From contig NZ_JQBW01000007.1 in assembly GCF_001437055.1 (NCBI RefSeq), positions 1-57,195 of the forward strand: a stretch of DNA of 57,195 bases. The letters are read 5' to 3'. Each line of letters begins with the position of its first letter. The stretch's first letter is position 1. This DNA comes from Limosilactobacillus secaliphilus. GTDB lineage: Bacteria > Bacillota > Bacilli > Lactobacillales > Lactobacillaceae. The position numbers were made by a program, and so were the translations under genes. Positions 1 through 7,930 of the stretch are shown one piece after another. The notes under the pieces were generated by a model. That model was given only the letters and a program-made list of their open reading frames with translations, ran no database searches and had not been told where the DNA came from.

Positions 1-359
1 TTGTTGGTTTCACGTAAGGTGTCGCCTTCTGGTGCCAAGTCACGGTCGTGGAAGCAAAGGAACTGAACCCCTAACTTCTGGTAGAATTCGAAGGCATAGT
101 CAACCTTGGCTAAAGCCTGGTCCATTGGGTCACTGTACTTGTCGTATGGCCGTTCAGCGGTCCCATCACCGAATGGGTCCACCAGACGCTGGTCAAAGGT
201 GTGCCAGTAAGCAACGGCAAACCGCAGCCAGTCCTTCATCTTCTTGCCCAGAATCACTTCGTCAGGGTTGTAGTATTGGTAATACAGTCCTGAACGGAGG
301 TGCTTATGTGGACCTACATACTTGATCTTATCGATACCTTTCCATAAATCACTCATCAT
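1..359 (-). CDS. xylA: xylose isomerase, N-terminal part (runs off the window)
   Basis: Reading the minus strand from the ATG-ATG pair at 359/356 gives [16 protein letters not shown], then [18 protein letters not shown] and [16 protein letters not shown] sequence. This is the N-terminus of bacterial xylose isomerase, which converts D-xylose to D-xylulose in the cytoplasm with divalent metal. About 119 codons are visible and the rest lies beyond position 1. An AGGAGG lies 5 bases before the first ATG and 8 before the second, so 356 is an equally good start. The FHD segment carries the conserved His and Asp of the active site. The gene has its own promoter, XylR operator and cre-like site at 378-446 and is separated from xylR by a terminator, so it is an independent XylR-controlled unit. 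A xylulokinase would be expected next, outside the window. Confidence 0.95.
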   Translation of the reverse strand, partial: MMSDLWKGIDKIKYVGPHKHLRSGLYYQYYNPDEVILGKKMKDWLRFAVAYWHTFDQRLVDPFGDGTAERPYDKYSDPMDQALAKVDYAFEFYQKLGVQFLCFHDRDLAPEGDTLRETN

Positions 360-377
360 TGAGTCCTCCTGTTCATA

Positions 378-398
378 TTAGTTTATATAAACAACTAA
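378..398. promoter_or_regulatory. XylR operator of xylA
   Basis: A 21-bp inverted repeat, TTAGTT-N9-AACTAA with an internal perfect palindrome GTTTATATAAAC. It lies between the predicted transcription start of xylA and its ribosome binding site, where a bound repressor would block elongation or initiation. Arm sequence and length agree with known Gram-positive XylR boxes, and a second copy with the same spacing is at 4981-5001. Assignment to XylR is inferred from the neighbouring xylR gene. Confidence 0.8.
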
Positions 399-409
399 CT
401 TACGATTTA

Positions 410-438
410 AGAATAATCCTTCAACGAGAATTTGTAAA
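410..438 (-). promoter_or_regulatory. xylA promoter
   Basis: On the minus strand TTTACA (433-438) is followed after exactly 17 bases by TATTCT (410-415). Transcription would start near 403, just before the XylR dyad. Match to the sigma-A consensus is moderate (5/6 and 4/6). Confidence 0.55.
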
Positions 439-446
439 CCCTTTCC
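433..446 (+). promoter_or_regulatory. candidate cre site (CcpA) over the xylA -35 box
   Basis: TGTAAACCCTTTCC matches the catabolite responsive element consensus TGWAANCGNTNWCA at 12 of 14 positions; the central CG is changed to CC. It overlaps the predicted -35 box, a position where CcpA would repress. Weak on sequence alone, but cre-like sites sit in similar places at the transporter and arabinofuranosidase promoters. Confidence 0.4.
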
Positions 447-464
447 CTCAACTTTCGAAAAGAA

Positions 465-510
465 AAATAAAAAGACGTTTAACATCCTCCGAAACAGACA
501 TTAAACGCCT
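465..510 (-). terminator. terminator downstream of xylR
   Basis: On the minus strand GGCGTTTAA and TTAAACGTC form a stem around an 18-base loop and are followed by TTTTTATTTTT. It lies between the xylR stop and the xylA promoter, so xylA is not simply read through from xylR. Confidence 0.8.
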
Positions 511-601
511 AATTATCAATCATTCTGTCGTATTCACAATTTATCTTCTACTGGCTCATCAAGTCAGAAAAGAACTGTTTTTAACCAAAACATTAGTTTA
601 A

Positions 602-1762
602 TCAATCGGCTAACTGAATTTCTTTGGGTAACTTGAATTTCAGATGGTAGCCGTCCATCTGCAGAACGCGGTGAATTGACAAGGAAGCACAGCCGTACAA
701 GGACGTTAAACGCGAGCCATGCACCATTTTAACCGGAATTGTGCCACCCAGTTTGGTCAGTTCTTGTTTCAAGTTGTTATAAAAATCAGGCAGTTCCTCA
801 AAGATGGCAGCATTGAAGAAGACGGCTTGAGGACCGAAACAAACCTCAGCGTTGTACGCAACCTCGGCTAACAAACGGGCAGCCCGGTTGAAGATTGCCT
901 GTACATCAGCTGAATCACGATAAAGGTCGGCCAACCGTTCTTGCTTGAACTTAGCGGGACCCACCAATTCGCGAACCTGTTTCAAAATTGCGTCCTCAGA
1001 GCACAAAGACTCCACCTTCACCAGAGCGCCTTCATGGCCATTCTCATCCGTTGTCGTCAAGGCACGGCCAATTTCACCAGCCATACCACGAAAGCCGTGA
1101 TACAGGCTGCCATTGGCAATCACGCCCATCCCAATACCACGGTGGATACTGATACTGATCAGGTCCTTCACAACATGATCAATGTAAAAGTCATGCTCAA
1201 AGGTGGCTGACAGGTTGGCTTCGTTTTCCAGGACTACGGGCACGTGGAATTCATGCTCAAAGTATTGCTGCAAATCAATGCCCTGTAGCTGCAAGAAAGG
1301 CGAGTCTATGATCTTCTCATTGTCAACAATCCCGTGAATGGAGAAACCGATGGCCAATAAGCCATGCTTGGTCTCGTTGGCGCACTGCATCCGCATGATT
1401 TCCTGCTTAATCATCTGCATGATCGACAAGATATCAGAATCCTTAATCGGCTGGCGGTTATAACGAATCAATTCGCCGTTGACAAAGTTGAACATTGAGC
1501 TTAAATGGTTGGCCCCAATGTTAAAGCTGACCACAAAGCCATAATTGCGGTCCAGCCGAATCATTTGTGGCCGGCGACCGCCATTGTTAGTCGAATGGCC
1601 AACCCGCACTTCTTCAATAAATCCCTGCTCGTCTAAATCATTGTAGATTGACGAAACCGTTGACTTGTTAAGCTTTAGGTCACGTGCAATATCCGCTCGC
1701 GAAGTCTCTTGCTGGTTAAATAATTCCTGTAACACGCGCTTAGTATTAGTGACCCGCGACAA
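602..1762 (-). CDS. xylR: XylR, ROK-family xylose-responsive repressor
   Basis: The N-terminus has a winged helix-turn-helix (SRADIARDLKLNKSTVSSIY, about residues 20-40). The rest is a ROK fold with the signature GIGMGVIANG...GFRGMAGEIG near residues 208-233. As in other XylR proteins, the CxCGxxGC zinc cluster of ROK kinases is absent, which fits a sugar-sensing repressor. It should bind the 21-bp dyads at xylA and at the transporter operon and release them with xylose. The boundary given uses TTG at 1762, but its AAGGAGG (1799-1805) is 36 bases away. An in-frame ATC at 1789 has a 9-base spacing and would add IAKQIDHRN, which resembles the start of Bacillus XylR (from memory); the real start is therefore probably 1789. 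A degenerate operator at the xylR promoter suggests autoregulation. Confidence 0.9.
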   Translation of the reverse strand: MSRVTNTKRVLQELFNQQETSRADIARDLKLNKSTVSSIYNDLDEQGFIEEVRVGHSTNNGGRRPQMIRLDRNYGFVVSFNIGANHLSSMFNFVNGELIRYNRQPIKDSDILSIMQMIKQEIMRMQCANETKHGLLAIGFSIHGIVDNEKIIDSPFLQLQGIDLQQYFEHEFHVPVVLENEANLSATFEHDFYIDHVVKDLISISIHRGIGMGVIANGSLYHGFRGMAGEIGRALTTTDENGHEGALVKVESLCSEDAILKQVRELVGPAKFKQERLADLYRDSADVQAIFNRAARLLAEVAYNAEVCFGPQAVFFNAAIFEELPDFYNNLKQELTKLGGTIPVKMVHGSRLTSLYGCASLSIHRVLQMDGYHLKFKLPKEIQLAD

Positions 1763-1835
1763 GTTACGGTGGTCAATTTGTTTAGCGATACAGGATCGCC
1801 TCCTTATTTGTACCCATTGCTCAAAAACATGGCAG

Positions 1836-1852
1836 TTAGTTTATACATTATA
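1836..1852 (-). promoter_or_regulatory. xylR promoter -10 with operator half-site
   Basis: On the minus strand a TATAAT (1847-1852) is followed directly by GTATAAACTAA, whose last nine bases equal one half of the xylA operator. The other half is degenerate. I see no good -35 at normal spacing. Weak XylR autoregulation is an inference. Confidence 0.4.
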
Positions 1853-1913
1853 CTTTGCCACAAATGCCTGAATTGTACAAATGAGACCGATTAAATTCCC
1901 TCTTAACTAAAAC

Positions 1914-1956
1914 AAAACCGCCCCATCATTACTACTGCAGATAACGAGGGACGGCA
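1914..1956 (-). terminator. terminator of the transporter-xylosidase operon
   Basis: On the minus strand CCGTCCC pairs with GGGGCGG (one G-U pair) and is followed by TTTTGTTTT. It lies about 60 bases after the beta-xylosidase stop. Confidence 0.8.
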
Positions 1957-2015
1957 ATGCGCAATTATTTGGTTATTTTGTTTGTTAGGAGATAAAGGGT
2001 TACTTAGTGGTTAGT

Positions 2016-3566
2016 TTAATGGTTAGCGCGGTAGGTAAAGTTGGTGAAAGTAGCCGCAGTGTGGTTGCGCCGGTGCATATCAATGGCGTCCATGCCAATG
2101 AAGTCACCGGTATAGCCACCGGACAAGAAGGAGACGTCTAGGTGACCAACCTTTTGCTTGCCATCACCATCGTCCATGAAGAAATCAGCATCCGTGTCGT
2201 TGATTTCAATCGTGAAGTGATAGTGGCCTTGACCGTTAGTCTTGACGCTAGCGATCCGCTTGAAGTCACCGGCGGCTTCCTCTTGCAGTACCACGACCGG
2301 CTGATTGTTCTCATCAACGGTGGCCATCAGCAGGATGTAGTTGGACGTATCCAGGTACAGAGTCATGCCGGCAAGCTGCAGATAAGTCGTCGGCGTGTAG
2401 TCCATGTCAACCTCGGCCGTAACGCCAAAGTCGTACTGACGGGTGGCAACCAGGTGCTGATCAAAGCCGGACTGCGGTGATTGACCAGCCCGCAATGTCA
2501 GACCGTTAACGGACGGCTGGCACCAAGTTGGGTCGCTGAACTGCCGGTAAGTGTTCCAATAGCGTGGATCCAAGCCGTGCTTCAGATCATCGCTAAAGCC
2601 ATGTTTGACGGGAACGGCTGGGGTACCGTGGACTGGTGCTGGTACCGAGTCAACTGGTAAGTTTCCGCCATTAGCCAACCGCAGCCAGTGATCAGAAGTC
2701 CATTCAACCTTCTGGATGGCTGTTTCACGACCAAGGATCGGCTTGTAGCCAGGCAGTGGCCGCGTACACAGGTGAGCCAAGTACCATTCGTCGTCATCCG
2801 TGGCAACCAATGATGCATGCCCAGCGGCTTGCAGCGTGATTTCTTCATGACCCTTCGACGTAATTAATGGAGTCTTTGGATCAACTTCGTACGGACCCCA
2901 GACATTCTTGGAACGGGCAACGGTTTCCTGGTGGTTAGGACCCGTGCCGCCTTCTGCAGTCAGCAGGTAGTAATAGCCATCATGCTTGTAAATCTGCGGT
3001 GCTTCGGTTTTGGCTGGTGCCGTACCGTCGAACAGCTTTTTAGGTTCACCAATCAGGTTGAACGAAACTGGGTCGATTTCCTGCATCACAATTCCGCAAG
3101 ACTTGTTGTGGGTCTCCATCCGGTAGTCCCACAGTGCATTCATGAAGTAGGCCTTGCCATCGTCATCAAAGAAGATCGACGGGTCAAAGCCGGAACTGTT
3201 AACGTAGACTGGATCACTCCACGGCCCATGAATGTCATCGGCTTCCACGATGTAGTTATCAACGTCCTTGTAAGGAATCCGTGTCTGGCGAACGTTGGTG
3301 TAGATCATGTAGTATTTGCCGTTGTGGTAGGACGCAAATGGTGCCCAAATTGAACAGCCGGTTGGATTGCCTTGGAGCTGAATCATCCGTGGTGAGTTCA
3401 GCACCGAGGTTTCATAATGCCAGTTGACTAAATTAGTGGACGAGTAAATCCGTACACCAGGCAGCCATTCGAACGTCGAGACAACCAAGTAATACTGATG
3501 GTCATCACGGAAAATGCATGGGTCGGGATTAAAACCAGTCAATACTGGGTTTTTAATCACATTCAA
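2016..3566 (-). CDS. GH43 beta-xylosidase (xylan oligosaccharide hydrolase)
   Basis: The 516-residue protein has the five-bladed GH43 catalytic domain followed by a C-terminal beta-sandwich, the usual layout and length of XynB-type beta-xylosidases. The catalytic trio is visible: Asp15 in FNPDPC, Asp128 in SGFDPS and Glu188 in KTEAPQ. There is no signal peptide, so it should act in the cytoplasm and release xylose from short xylo-oligosaccharides. Some family members also act on arabinofuranosides. The start is a TTG at 3566 with GAGGTG 7 bases upstream. It lies 36 bases behind the MFS transporter in the same XylR-controlled operon, so uptake and cleavage are coupled, and the xylose passes to XylA. 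Confidence 0.92.
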   Translation of the reverse strand: MNVIKNPVLTGFNPDPCIFRDDHQYYLVVSTFEWLPGVRIYSSTNLVNWHYETSVLNSPRMIQLQGNPTGCSIWAPFASYHNGKYYMIYTNVRQTRIPYKDVDNYIVEADDIHGPWSDPVYVNSSGFDPSIFFDDDGKAYFMNALWDYRMETHNKSCGIVMQEIDPVSFNLIGEPKKLFDGTAPAKTEAPQIYKHDGYYYLLTAEGGTGPNHQETVARSKNVWGPYEVDPKTPLITSKGHEEITLQAAGHASLVATDDDEWYLAHLCTRPLPGYKPILGRETAIQKVEWTSDHWLRLANGGNLPVDSVPAPVHGTPAVPVKHGFSDDLKHGLDPRYWNTYRQFSDPTWCQPSVNGLTLRAGQSPQSGFDQHLVATRQYDFGVTAEVDMDYTPTTYLQLAGMTLYLDTSNYILLMATVDENNQPVVVLQEEAAGDFKRIASVKTNGQGHYHFTIEINDTDADFFMDDGDGKQKVGHLDVSFLSGGYTGDFIGMDAIDMHRRNHTAATFTNFTYRANH

Positions 3567-3602
3567 AATAACACCTCATTTTTTGTCAATTGAGATCAAA
3601 CA

Positions 3603-4835
3603 TTAGTTGACACGACGAATCATCTGGAACAGGATACCACCGATTACGCACATTACAAATGCAGCGACGAAGATCAGACGGTAACCCATAGCAGTGATCA
3701 TGACGGAGGCAACGATTGGGCCTAAGATTTGGCCTAACGTGTTAGCCAAGTTCAAGATCCCTAAGTCCTTAGCAGCCGCTTCCTTTGAAGGAAGAATGGA
3801 TACGTTCAGGGCTTGGTCAACTGAGTTGTAGATCCCGTAAGCGGAACCGCCAATGATGGCGTAAGCAAACATTGTCCAAGGAGCAGCGTCAAACATTGGC
3901 ATCAGAACACCAATCCCAAAGACGATGGAAGCAAAGACCATCATCTTCTTGATACTGCCGATCTTGTCGGCAATTGGGCCAGAAACAGCGGCGAAGATCA
4001 TGCCGGCAAACATCAGAATGGTGGACATGATGGACAGGCTGGAAGCGGCCTTGCCAGCGTTCATCTTCATGTAGTCAGTGAAGATGTACAGTTGGTAACC
4101 AACGATTACGTAGTGAGCAGCAACGATGAGAAGCTTCCCAAAAAGGGCCAAGTAGAAGTCACGCAGGTCACCATGAACTGGGAAGATGAAGGCTTCCAGC
4201 AGTTGCTTACCATGCAGCGGTTCAACTTCAGCATCCTGGTTGCCTGGTTCGTGGATAATGGCAACACTCAAGAAACCAAGGATCAGTTCAATGGCGATCA
4301 TCGTCCAGATCCCCATCGTAACCTTCGTCAGGAATTGTGAAGCAACAATCGTCCCTAATGGGTTAGCGACTGAGTTAGCAATGCCGTAGAAGGAAGAAAT
4401 GGTTCCCTTAAATTCCTTTGGTACCAGGTCGGACAAGATGGCCAGCAATGGACCAACAACAGCGTTCAAAGCGGCTTGGTAAACACCCCAGATAACAAAC
4501 AGTACTGGGATCGAAGTGGTAATGGTAATTAACCAGAAACAGATGGCACAGGCAATGGAACCAGCAATGATCCATGGTGTCCGCTTACCACGCTTTGAAC
4601 GGGTCCGGTCAGATAAGGCACCAAAAATAACGTTGGCGATGGCAGCCACAATCATCCCGATCGTAGCTAATTCAGCGACAATTTGTACTTTTTGAGCTGG
4701 TGCGATTTGCTGCAGGAGACGTGGCAGCAACGTACTGTTAACCCCGACATATGGAAGCAGCCAGGACAAAACACCAACGGCAAGCCCGACCCCAATCCGA
4801 TAAGGCGGGCGCTTTTTTACAGTTTGAGTATCCAA
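3603..4835 (-). CDS. MFS transporter, probably for xylosides or xylo-oligosaccharides
   Basis: A 410-residue integral membrane protein with about 12 hydrophobic segments. Loop 2-3 has the major-facilitator motif GALSDRTRSKRGKRTP (about residues 71-86), and an equivalent PIADKIGS occurs in the second half. It starts at a TTG at 4835 with GAGGTG 8 bases upstream. Substrate specificity cannot be read from sequence; import of xylose or xylo-oligosaccharides is inferred from the operon with a cytoplasmic beta-xylosidase and the XylR operator at 4981-5001. No ABC or PTS system accompanies it. Confidence is high for the family and moderate for the substrate. Confidence 0.85.
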   Translation of the reverse strand: MDTQTVKKRPPYRIGVGLAVGVLSWLLPYVGVNSTLLPRLLQQIAPAQKVQIVAELATIGMIVAAIANVIFGALSDRTRSKRGKRTPWIIAGSIACAICFWLITITTSIPVLFVIWGVYQAALNAVVGPLLAILSDLVPKEFKGTISSFYGIANSVANPLGTIVASQFLTKVTMGIWTMIAIELILGFLSVAIIHEPGNQDAEVEPLHGKQLLEAFIFPVHGDLRDFYLALFGKLLIVAAHYVIVGYQLYIFTDYMKMNAGKAASSLSIMSTILMFAGMIFAAVSGPIADKIGSIKKMMVFASIVFGIGVLMPMFDAAPWTMFAYAIIGGSAYGIYNSVDQALNVSILPSKEAAAKDLGILNLANTLGQILGPIVASVMITAMGYRLIFVAAFVMCVIGGILFQMIRRVN

Positions 4836-4923
4836 TTTTATTCACCTCAAAATCTTTTTCCAAAAGCTATTCAAACCGAATGACGATTTAGCTTTAACCC
4901 GCCTTCACGGGAAAATGGTGGGT

Positions 4924-4974
4924 CCTGGTCAATGGGTAGAAATCATAATTGCTCAATAATTTAATTTGACCAGG
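4924..4974. repeat. 9-bp perfect dyad in the transporter leader
   Basis: CCTGGTCAA (4924-4932) and TTGACCAGG (4966-4974) are a perfect inverted repeat 33 bases apart. It falls in the 5' untranslated region of the transporter mRNA, between the XylR operator and the start codon. It could be a leader hairpin or a second protein-binding site; no known element is recognised. Confidence 0.5.
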
Positions 4975-4980
4975 TCGACG

Positions 4981-5001
4981 TTAGTTCAATTAATCGACTA
5001 A
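4981..5001. promoter_or_regulatory. XylR operator of the transporter-xylosidase operon
   Basis: A 21-bp dyad TTAGTTC-N7-CGACTAA with the same arm spacing as the xylA operator. It starts 14 bases after the predicted -10 box, covering the initial transcribed region. This places the MFS transporter and beta-xylosidase in the XylR regulon. Confidence 0.75.
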
Positions 5002-5015
5002 CACCTGACATCTAT

Positions 5016-5044
5016 AATGTACACGTTCCCATCCCTTGTTGCAA
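5016..5044 (-). promoter_or_regulatory. promoter of the transporter-xylosidase operon
   Basis: On the minus strand TTGCAA (5039-5044) and TACATT (5016-5021) are separated by exactly 17 bases. The same -10 hexamer at the same spacing occurs at the arabinofuranosidase promoter (43114-43142). Confidence 0.6.
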
Positions 5045-5053
5045 ACGCTTTAT
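5040..5053 (-). promoter_or_regulatory. candidate cre site at the transporter promoter
   Basis: ATAAAGCGTTTGCA on the minus strand keeps the AAGCGTTT core and matches the CcpA consensus at 11 of 14 positions. It overlaps the -35 box, consistent with catabolite repression. Confidence 0.45.
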
Positions 5054-5289
5054 AGGACGTTTTAGCCTCATTTGTTCAGTTAATCATTAAGCACCCAATC
5101 ATCCTTTATCACTGTTAAATCGGCAAAAGCCAGTTATGAGAGCGTTCCCAAGACCATTAAGTGATATCGCTAACCTCACAGAATGTGGCCAAAATTTTTT
5201 TGACTTATCAAATAATCAACCAGTTCAGATCAGGCCCATTGAGCGAGTTTGTTGACAGCTAGGCGTTTGCGCTTCTTATAGCGGTCAAT

Positions 5290-5330
5290 AAAAAGGCATC
5301 GATAGCCAGTTTGCCTGGATATCGGTGCCT
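5290..5330 (-). terminator. terminator downstream of the GH28 gene
   Basis: On the minus strand AGGCACCGATATCCAG pairs with CTGGCTATCGATGCCT around GCAAA, then TTTTTATT. A strong intrinsic terminator that isolates the pectin genes from the xylose operon. The rest of the 4836-5342 gap holds the transporter promoter elements listed separately and otherwise only AT-rich sequence. Confidence 0.9.
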
Positions 5331-5342
5331 AAAGATAGCATT

Positions 5343-6647
5343 TTAATTGAACAGGTGGTCATTGACTTGAAGATTAGTGACATTAATGGTGTTAATGCCG
5401 CGTTGATTGAGGTGGATGGTGCCACCCGTCTTTTCGGCCTGGTCAATCGGCAACAAGTCGTCGTCTTTGGCGAGTGACCATTGATAGTTTTCGATCCGCA
5501 CATTCTTGATCTTTGCTTCTGGCAAACCAACGATGAAGGCCGCTACGCAACGCACATTGGTGGCCACCACATCTTTGATTTCCACATCCTGAATGTGCGG
5601 CGTTTGTGCAGTGACTGGCTGCGCATCCAATGAGAGAATTTTTCCTGCTTCATCAGCCTTCACTTCCGAAGCAAAGTACATCTGCAGGGCGATCGGGCAC
5701 CAACAGCGGTCCATGTGCAGGTTGTGCAGGTAAATGCCTTCAATGGTGCCGCCCCGGCCGCGCCGCGTTTTGAGCCGCACACAACGCTGCGTGCCGACAA
5801 AAGTACAATCGTCGACGGTCAGGTTCTTCACGCCGGCCGCGGTCTCTGAGCCGATCGCAATTCCGCCATGACTGTTTAAGATCCGGCAATGTTTGACGGT
5901 CACGTTTTCGGTCGGAATGCCAATTGCTTGAGCAGATGGACCCGACCCTGATTTCAGGGTTACACCGTCGTCGCCCACGTCCAGCAAGCAATCCGTAACC
6001 GTGACATTCTTACTGGAGTCGATGTCCATCGCGTCCGTGTTGATTGCATCGGCTGGATTTCTGAAGGTCACACCCTGGATCTGAATGTCAGATGAATAAA
6101 CCATGTGGAAGGTCCACCACGGCGAGTTGCGCAGGGTGACGCCCTTCAGCGTGAAATTCTGACACTTCCAGATTTGCAATAGCGGCGGCCGCAGGAATTG
6201 GGTCGACCGGCGACCACCACCGCCCGTCTGTTCTTGGTAGCCCGGATTCATGCTGGCCAACCGTTTTTCATAGTCAAAGCGCGGTGTGTTGCGGTCTTCC
6301 TTTTGAATCTGGGCAAACTTGTTCCACCAGGCTTGACCCTGACCATCAATCACGCCCTCGCCTTGGATGGTGATATTTTGTTGGCCATTGGCATAGATCA
6401 GCGGGTGCATCGCGTAGCATTCCACCCCTTCCCAACGGGTCCAGACCGGTGGATAGAGGTTCGGATCATCCTTAAACTCAAGCACCGCGCCCTTTTCCAG
6501 GGTCAAAGTCAGATTGGACCGCAAAGTGAGTGGCCCGGTGAGATAGGTTCCCGCCGGCACAACAATTTCTAGTTGATCAACGTGGTTATTCACGTCCATA
6601 CATTGCTGCAGGCTGGGATAATCAGTTAACGTTACTTTTTTACTCAT
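5343..6647 (-). CDS. GH28 polygalacturonase-type glycosidase, cytoplasmic
   Basis: A 434-residue right-handed beta-helix enzyme. The four GH28 signature blocks are present: NTDAMDID (Asp), VGDDGVTLKSG (Asp pair), a variant HGGIAIGSE in place of GHGxSIGS (His), and VRLKT (Arg/Lys). The ATG at 6647 is chosen because GGAGG lies 6 bases upstream; the reading frame extends 8 codons further without a suitable ribosome site. No signal peptide is seen, so it probably trims imported oligogalacturonides, an exo-type role, rather than attacking pectin outside. Rhamnogalacturonan-type substrates cannot be excluded. It follows the LacI regulator by 58 bases and probably shares its transcript. Its product galacturonate would feed UxaC and UxaE. 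Confidence 0.9.
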   Translation of the reverse strand: MSKKVTLTDYPSLQQCMDVNNHVDQLEIVVPAGTYLTGPLTLRSNLTLTLEKGAVLEFKDDPNLYPPVWTRWEGVECYAMHPLIYANGQQNITIQGEGVIDGQGQAWWNKFAQIQKEDRNTPRFDYEKRLASMNPGYQEQTGGGGRRSTQFLRPPLLQIWKCQNFTLKGVTLRNSPWWTFHMVYSSDIQIQGVTFRNPADAINTDAMDIDSSKNVTVTDCLLDVGDDGVTLKSGSGPSAQAIGIPTENVTVKHCRILNSHGGIAIGSETAAGVKNLTVDDCTFVGTQRCVRLKTRRGRGGTIEGIYLHNLHMDRCWCPIALQMYFASEVKADEAGKILSLDAQPVTAQTPHIQDVEIKDVVATNVRCVAAFIVGLPEAKIKNVRIENYQWSLAKDDDLLPIDQAEKTGGTIHLNQRGINTINVTNLQVNDHLFN

Positions 6648-6705
6648 GTATTTCCTCCAAAAAAGGCGCAAAGGCAGTCATCCCACCGCCTTTGCGTCTT
6701 CAGTA

Positions 6706-7743
6706 TTACTCGTTTCTTGGTGTACGGATCTGCTTAACCGAACTGCGAACGATCATTTCAGGGTCGTAAATCTTCTGCATGACGGTATTACCATCGTCTT
6801 CAATGATTTTGACCAGGCAGTCCACGCCATCCTGCACAATCTGCGTCGTTGGCTTGCGGATGGTGGTTAAGGATGGTGTCAGGTACTTGGAATAGTTCAT
6901 GTCATCAAAACCGATGATGGAAATATCGTCCGGTACCCGGTAACCCATTTCGTCGCATGCACTAATTGCACCGACCGCCATATCGTCGTTTTCGGTAATC
7001 ACGCAAGTCGGCATGTGGCGGCTGGACAGAATTTGCCGCATGGCGCTATTACCACTGCGCGGCTTGTAGTCACCCTTCTTGACGATGACGTCATCCTTAG
7101 GAATACCGGCGTCCTTCAGCGCACTGAGAAAGCCCGCTGTCCGCTGGTGAGTCGACGTGAAGGCATCGACCCCTTCGATTAAGGCGAAGTGCCGGTGACC
7201 CATCCGAATTGCATATTCGGTTGCCACCTTGCTTCCCAGATAATCGTTGACCGCAAAGTTGTTCAGATGCTTGGACTTAACATCCCGGTTCAAGATCACC
7301 GCCGGAATTTGCCGTTTAATGACAGAACGGATAAATGGGTCGTCAGATTCGGATTGACTGAGGATGATCACCCCATCGAAGTTCTGAATGGAAATGCGGG
7401 GATCATTCTCGGCAATGTTGATACTGTTAATTGACAGTGAGTAATTCCGGGGCAACCGCTTTTGGGCCTCTTCAACTACTTCCGTCAAGAAGCTGGATGA
7501 CGTCCCGGCTTCCAGGTTCGTGAAGAAGATGCCAATAATGTTCGAGCGGTGTGTAACGAGCCGCCGGGCATTATAGTTAGGCACGTACCCCATCTCGCGA
7601 GCGATTCGATCAATTTTACGCTTGGTCTCAGGCTTAACCAGTTTACTATCATTCAATGCTCTTGAAACTGTGGTGTGGGAGACGTTCGCAATTTTAGCGA
7701 TCGTTTGAATCGTCACAGGTTCCTTATCTATTTTTCCAGTCAT
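6706..7743 (-). CDS. LacI-family transcriptional regulator of the hexuronate genes
   Basis: The N-terminus has a LacI helix-turn-helix with hinge (VTIQTIAKIANVSHTTVSRA, about residues 8-27, then ALND...MGYVPN), followed by a periplasmic-binding-protein-like effector domain (IIGIFFTNLEAG...ISIIGFDDMNYSKY...TTIRKP). ATG at 7743 is preferred over GTG at 7752 because AGGTGG lies just upstream at good spacing; this gives 345 residues. It lies between uxaC and the GH28 gene and probably controls both sides. The two identical LacI-like sites near uxaE (11001 and 11144) are its likely targets. The effector, perhaps a uronate or oligogalacturonide, is unknown. Confidence 0.9.
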   Translation of the reverse strand: MTGKIDKEPVTIQTIAKIANVSHTTVSRALNDSKLVKPETKRKIDRIAREMGYVPNYNARRLVTHRSNIIGIFFTNLEAGTSSSFLTEVVEEAQKRLPRNYSLSINSINIAENDPRISIQNFDGVIILSQSESDDPFIRSVIKRQIPAVILNRDVKSKHLNNFAVNDYLGSKVATEYAIRMGHRHFALIEGVDAFTSTHQRTAGFLSALKDAGIPKDDVIVKKGDYKPRSGNSAMRQILSSRHMPTCVITENDDMAVGAISACDEMGYRVPDDISIIGFDDMNYSKYLTPSLTTIRKPTTQIVQDGVDCLVKIIEDDGNTVMQKIYDPEMIVRSSVKQIRTPRNE

Positions 7744-7802
7744 GTGATCCACCTATTTCTTTATTTAAGCCATTACATCATAACAATTCTGGCGGTCTAA
7801 AA

Positions 7803-7830
7803 CAAAAAGGGGCCAAAATTAATTGGTCCC
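7803..7830 (-). terminator. terminator downstream of uxaC
   Basis: On the minus strand GGGACCAA and TTGGCCCC form a stem with one mismatch around TTAATT, followed by TTTTTGTTTT. It ends the uxaE-uxaC operon and implies a separate promoter for the LacI gene. Confidence 0.75.
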
Positions 7831-7930
7831 TTGCCCGTTTATCATTCATTCTTGGGGGTTAATTCATAATAAACGGATGCAGTTCCATTGGCATCACAAC
7901 TGCCTGAAAGCTGCAATACCAATGAGCTAA

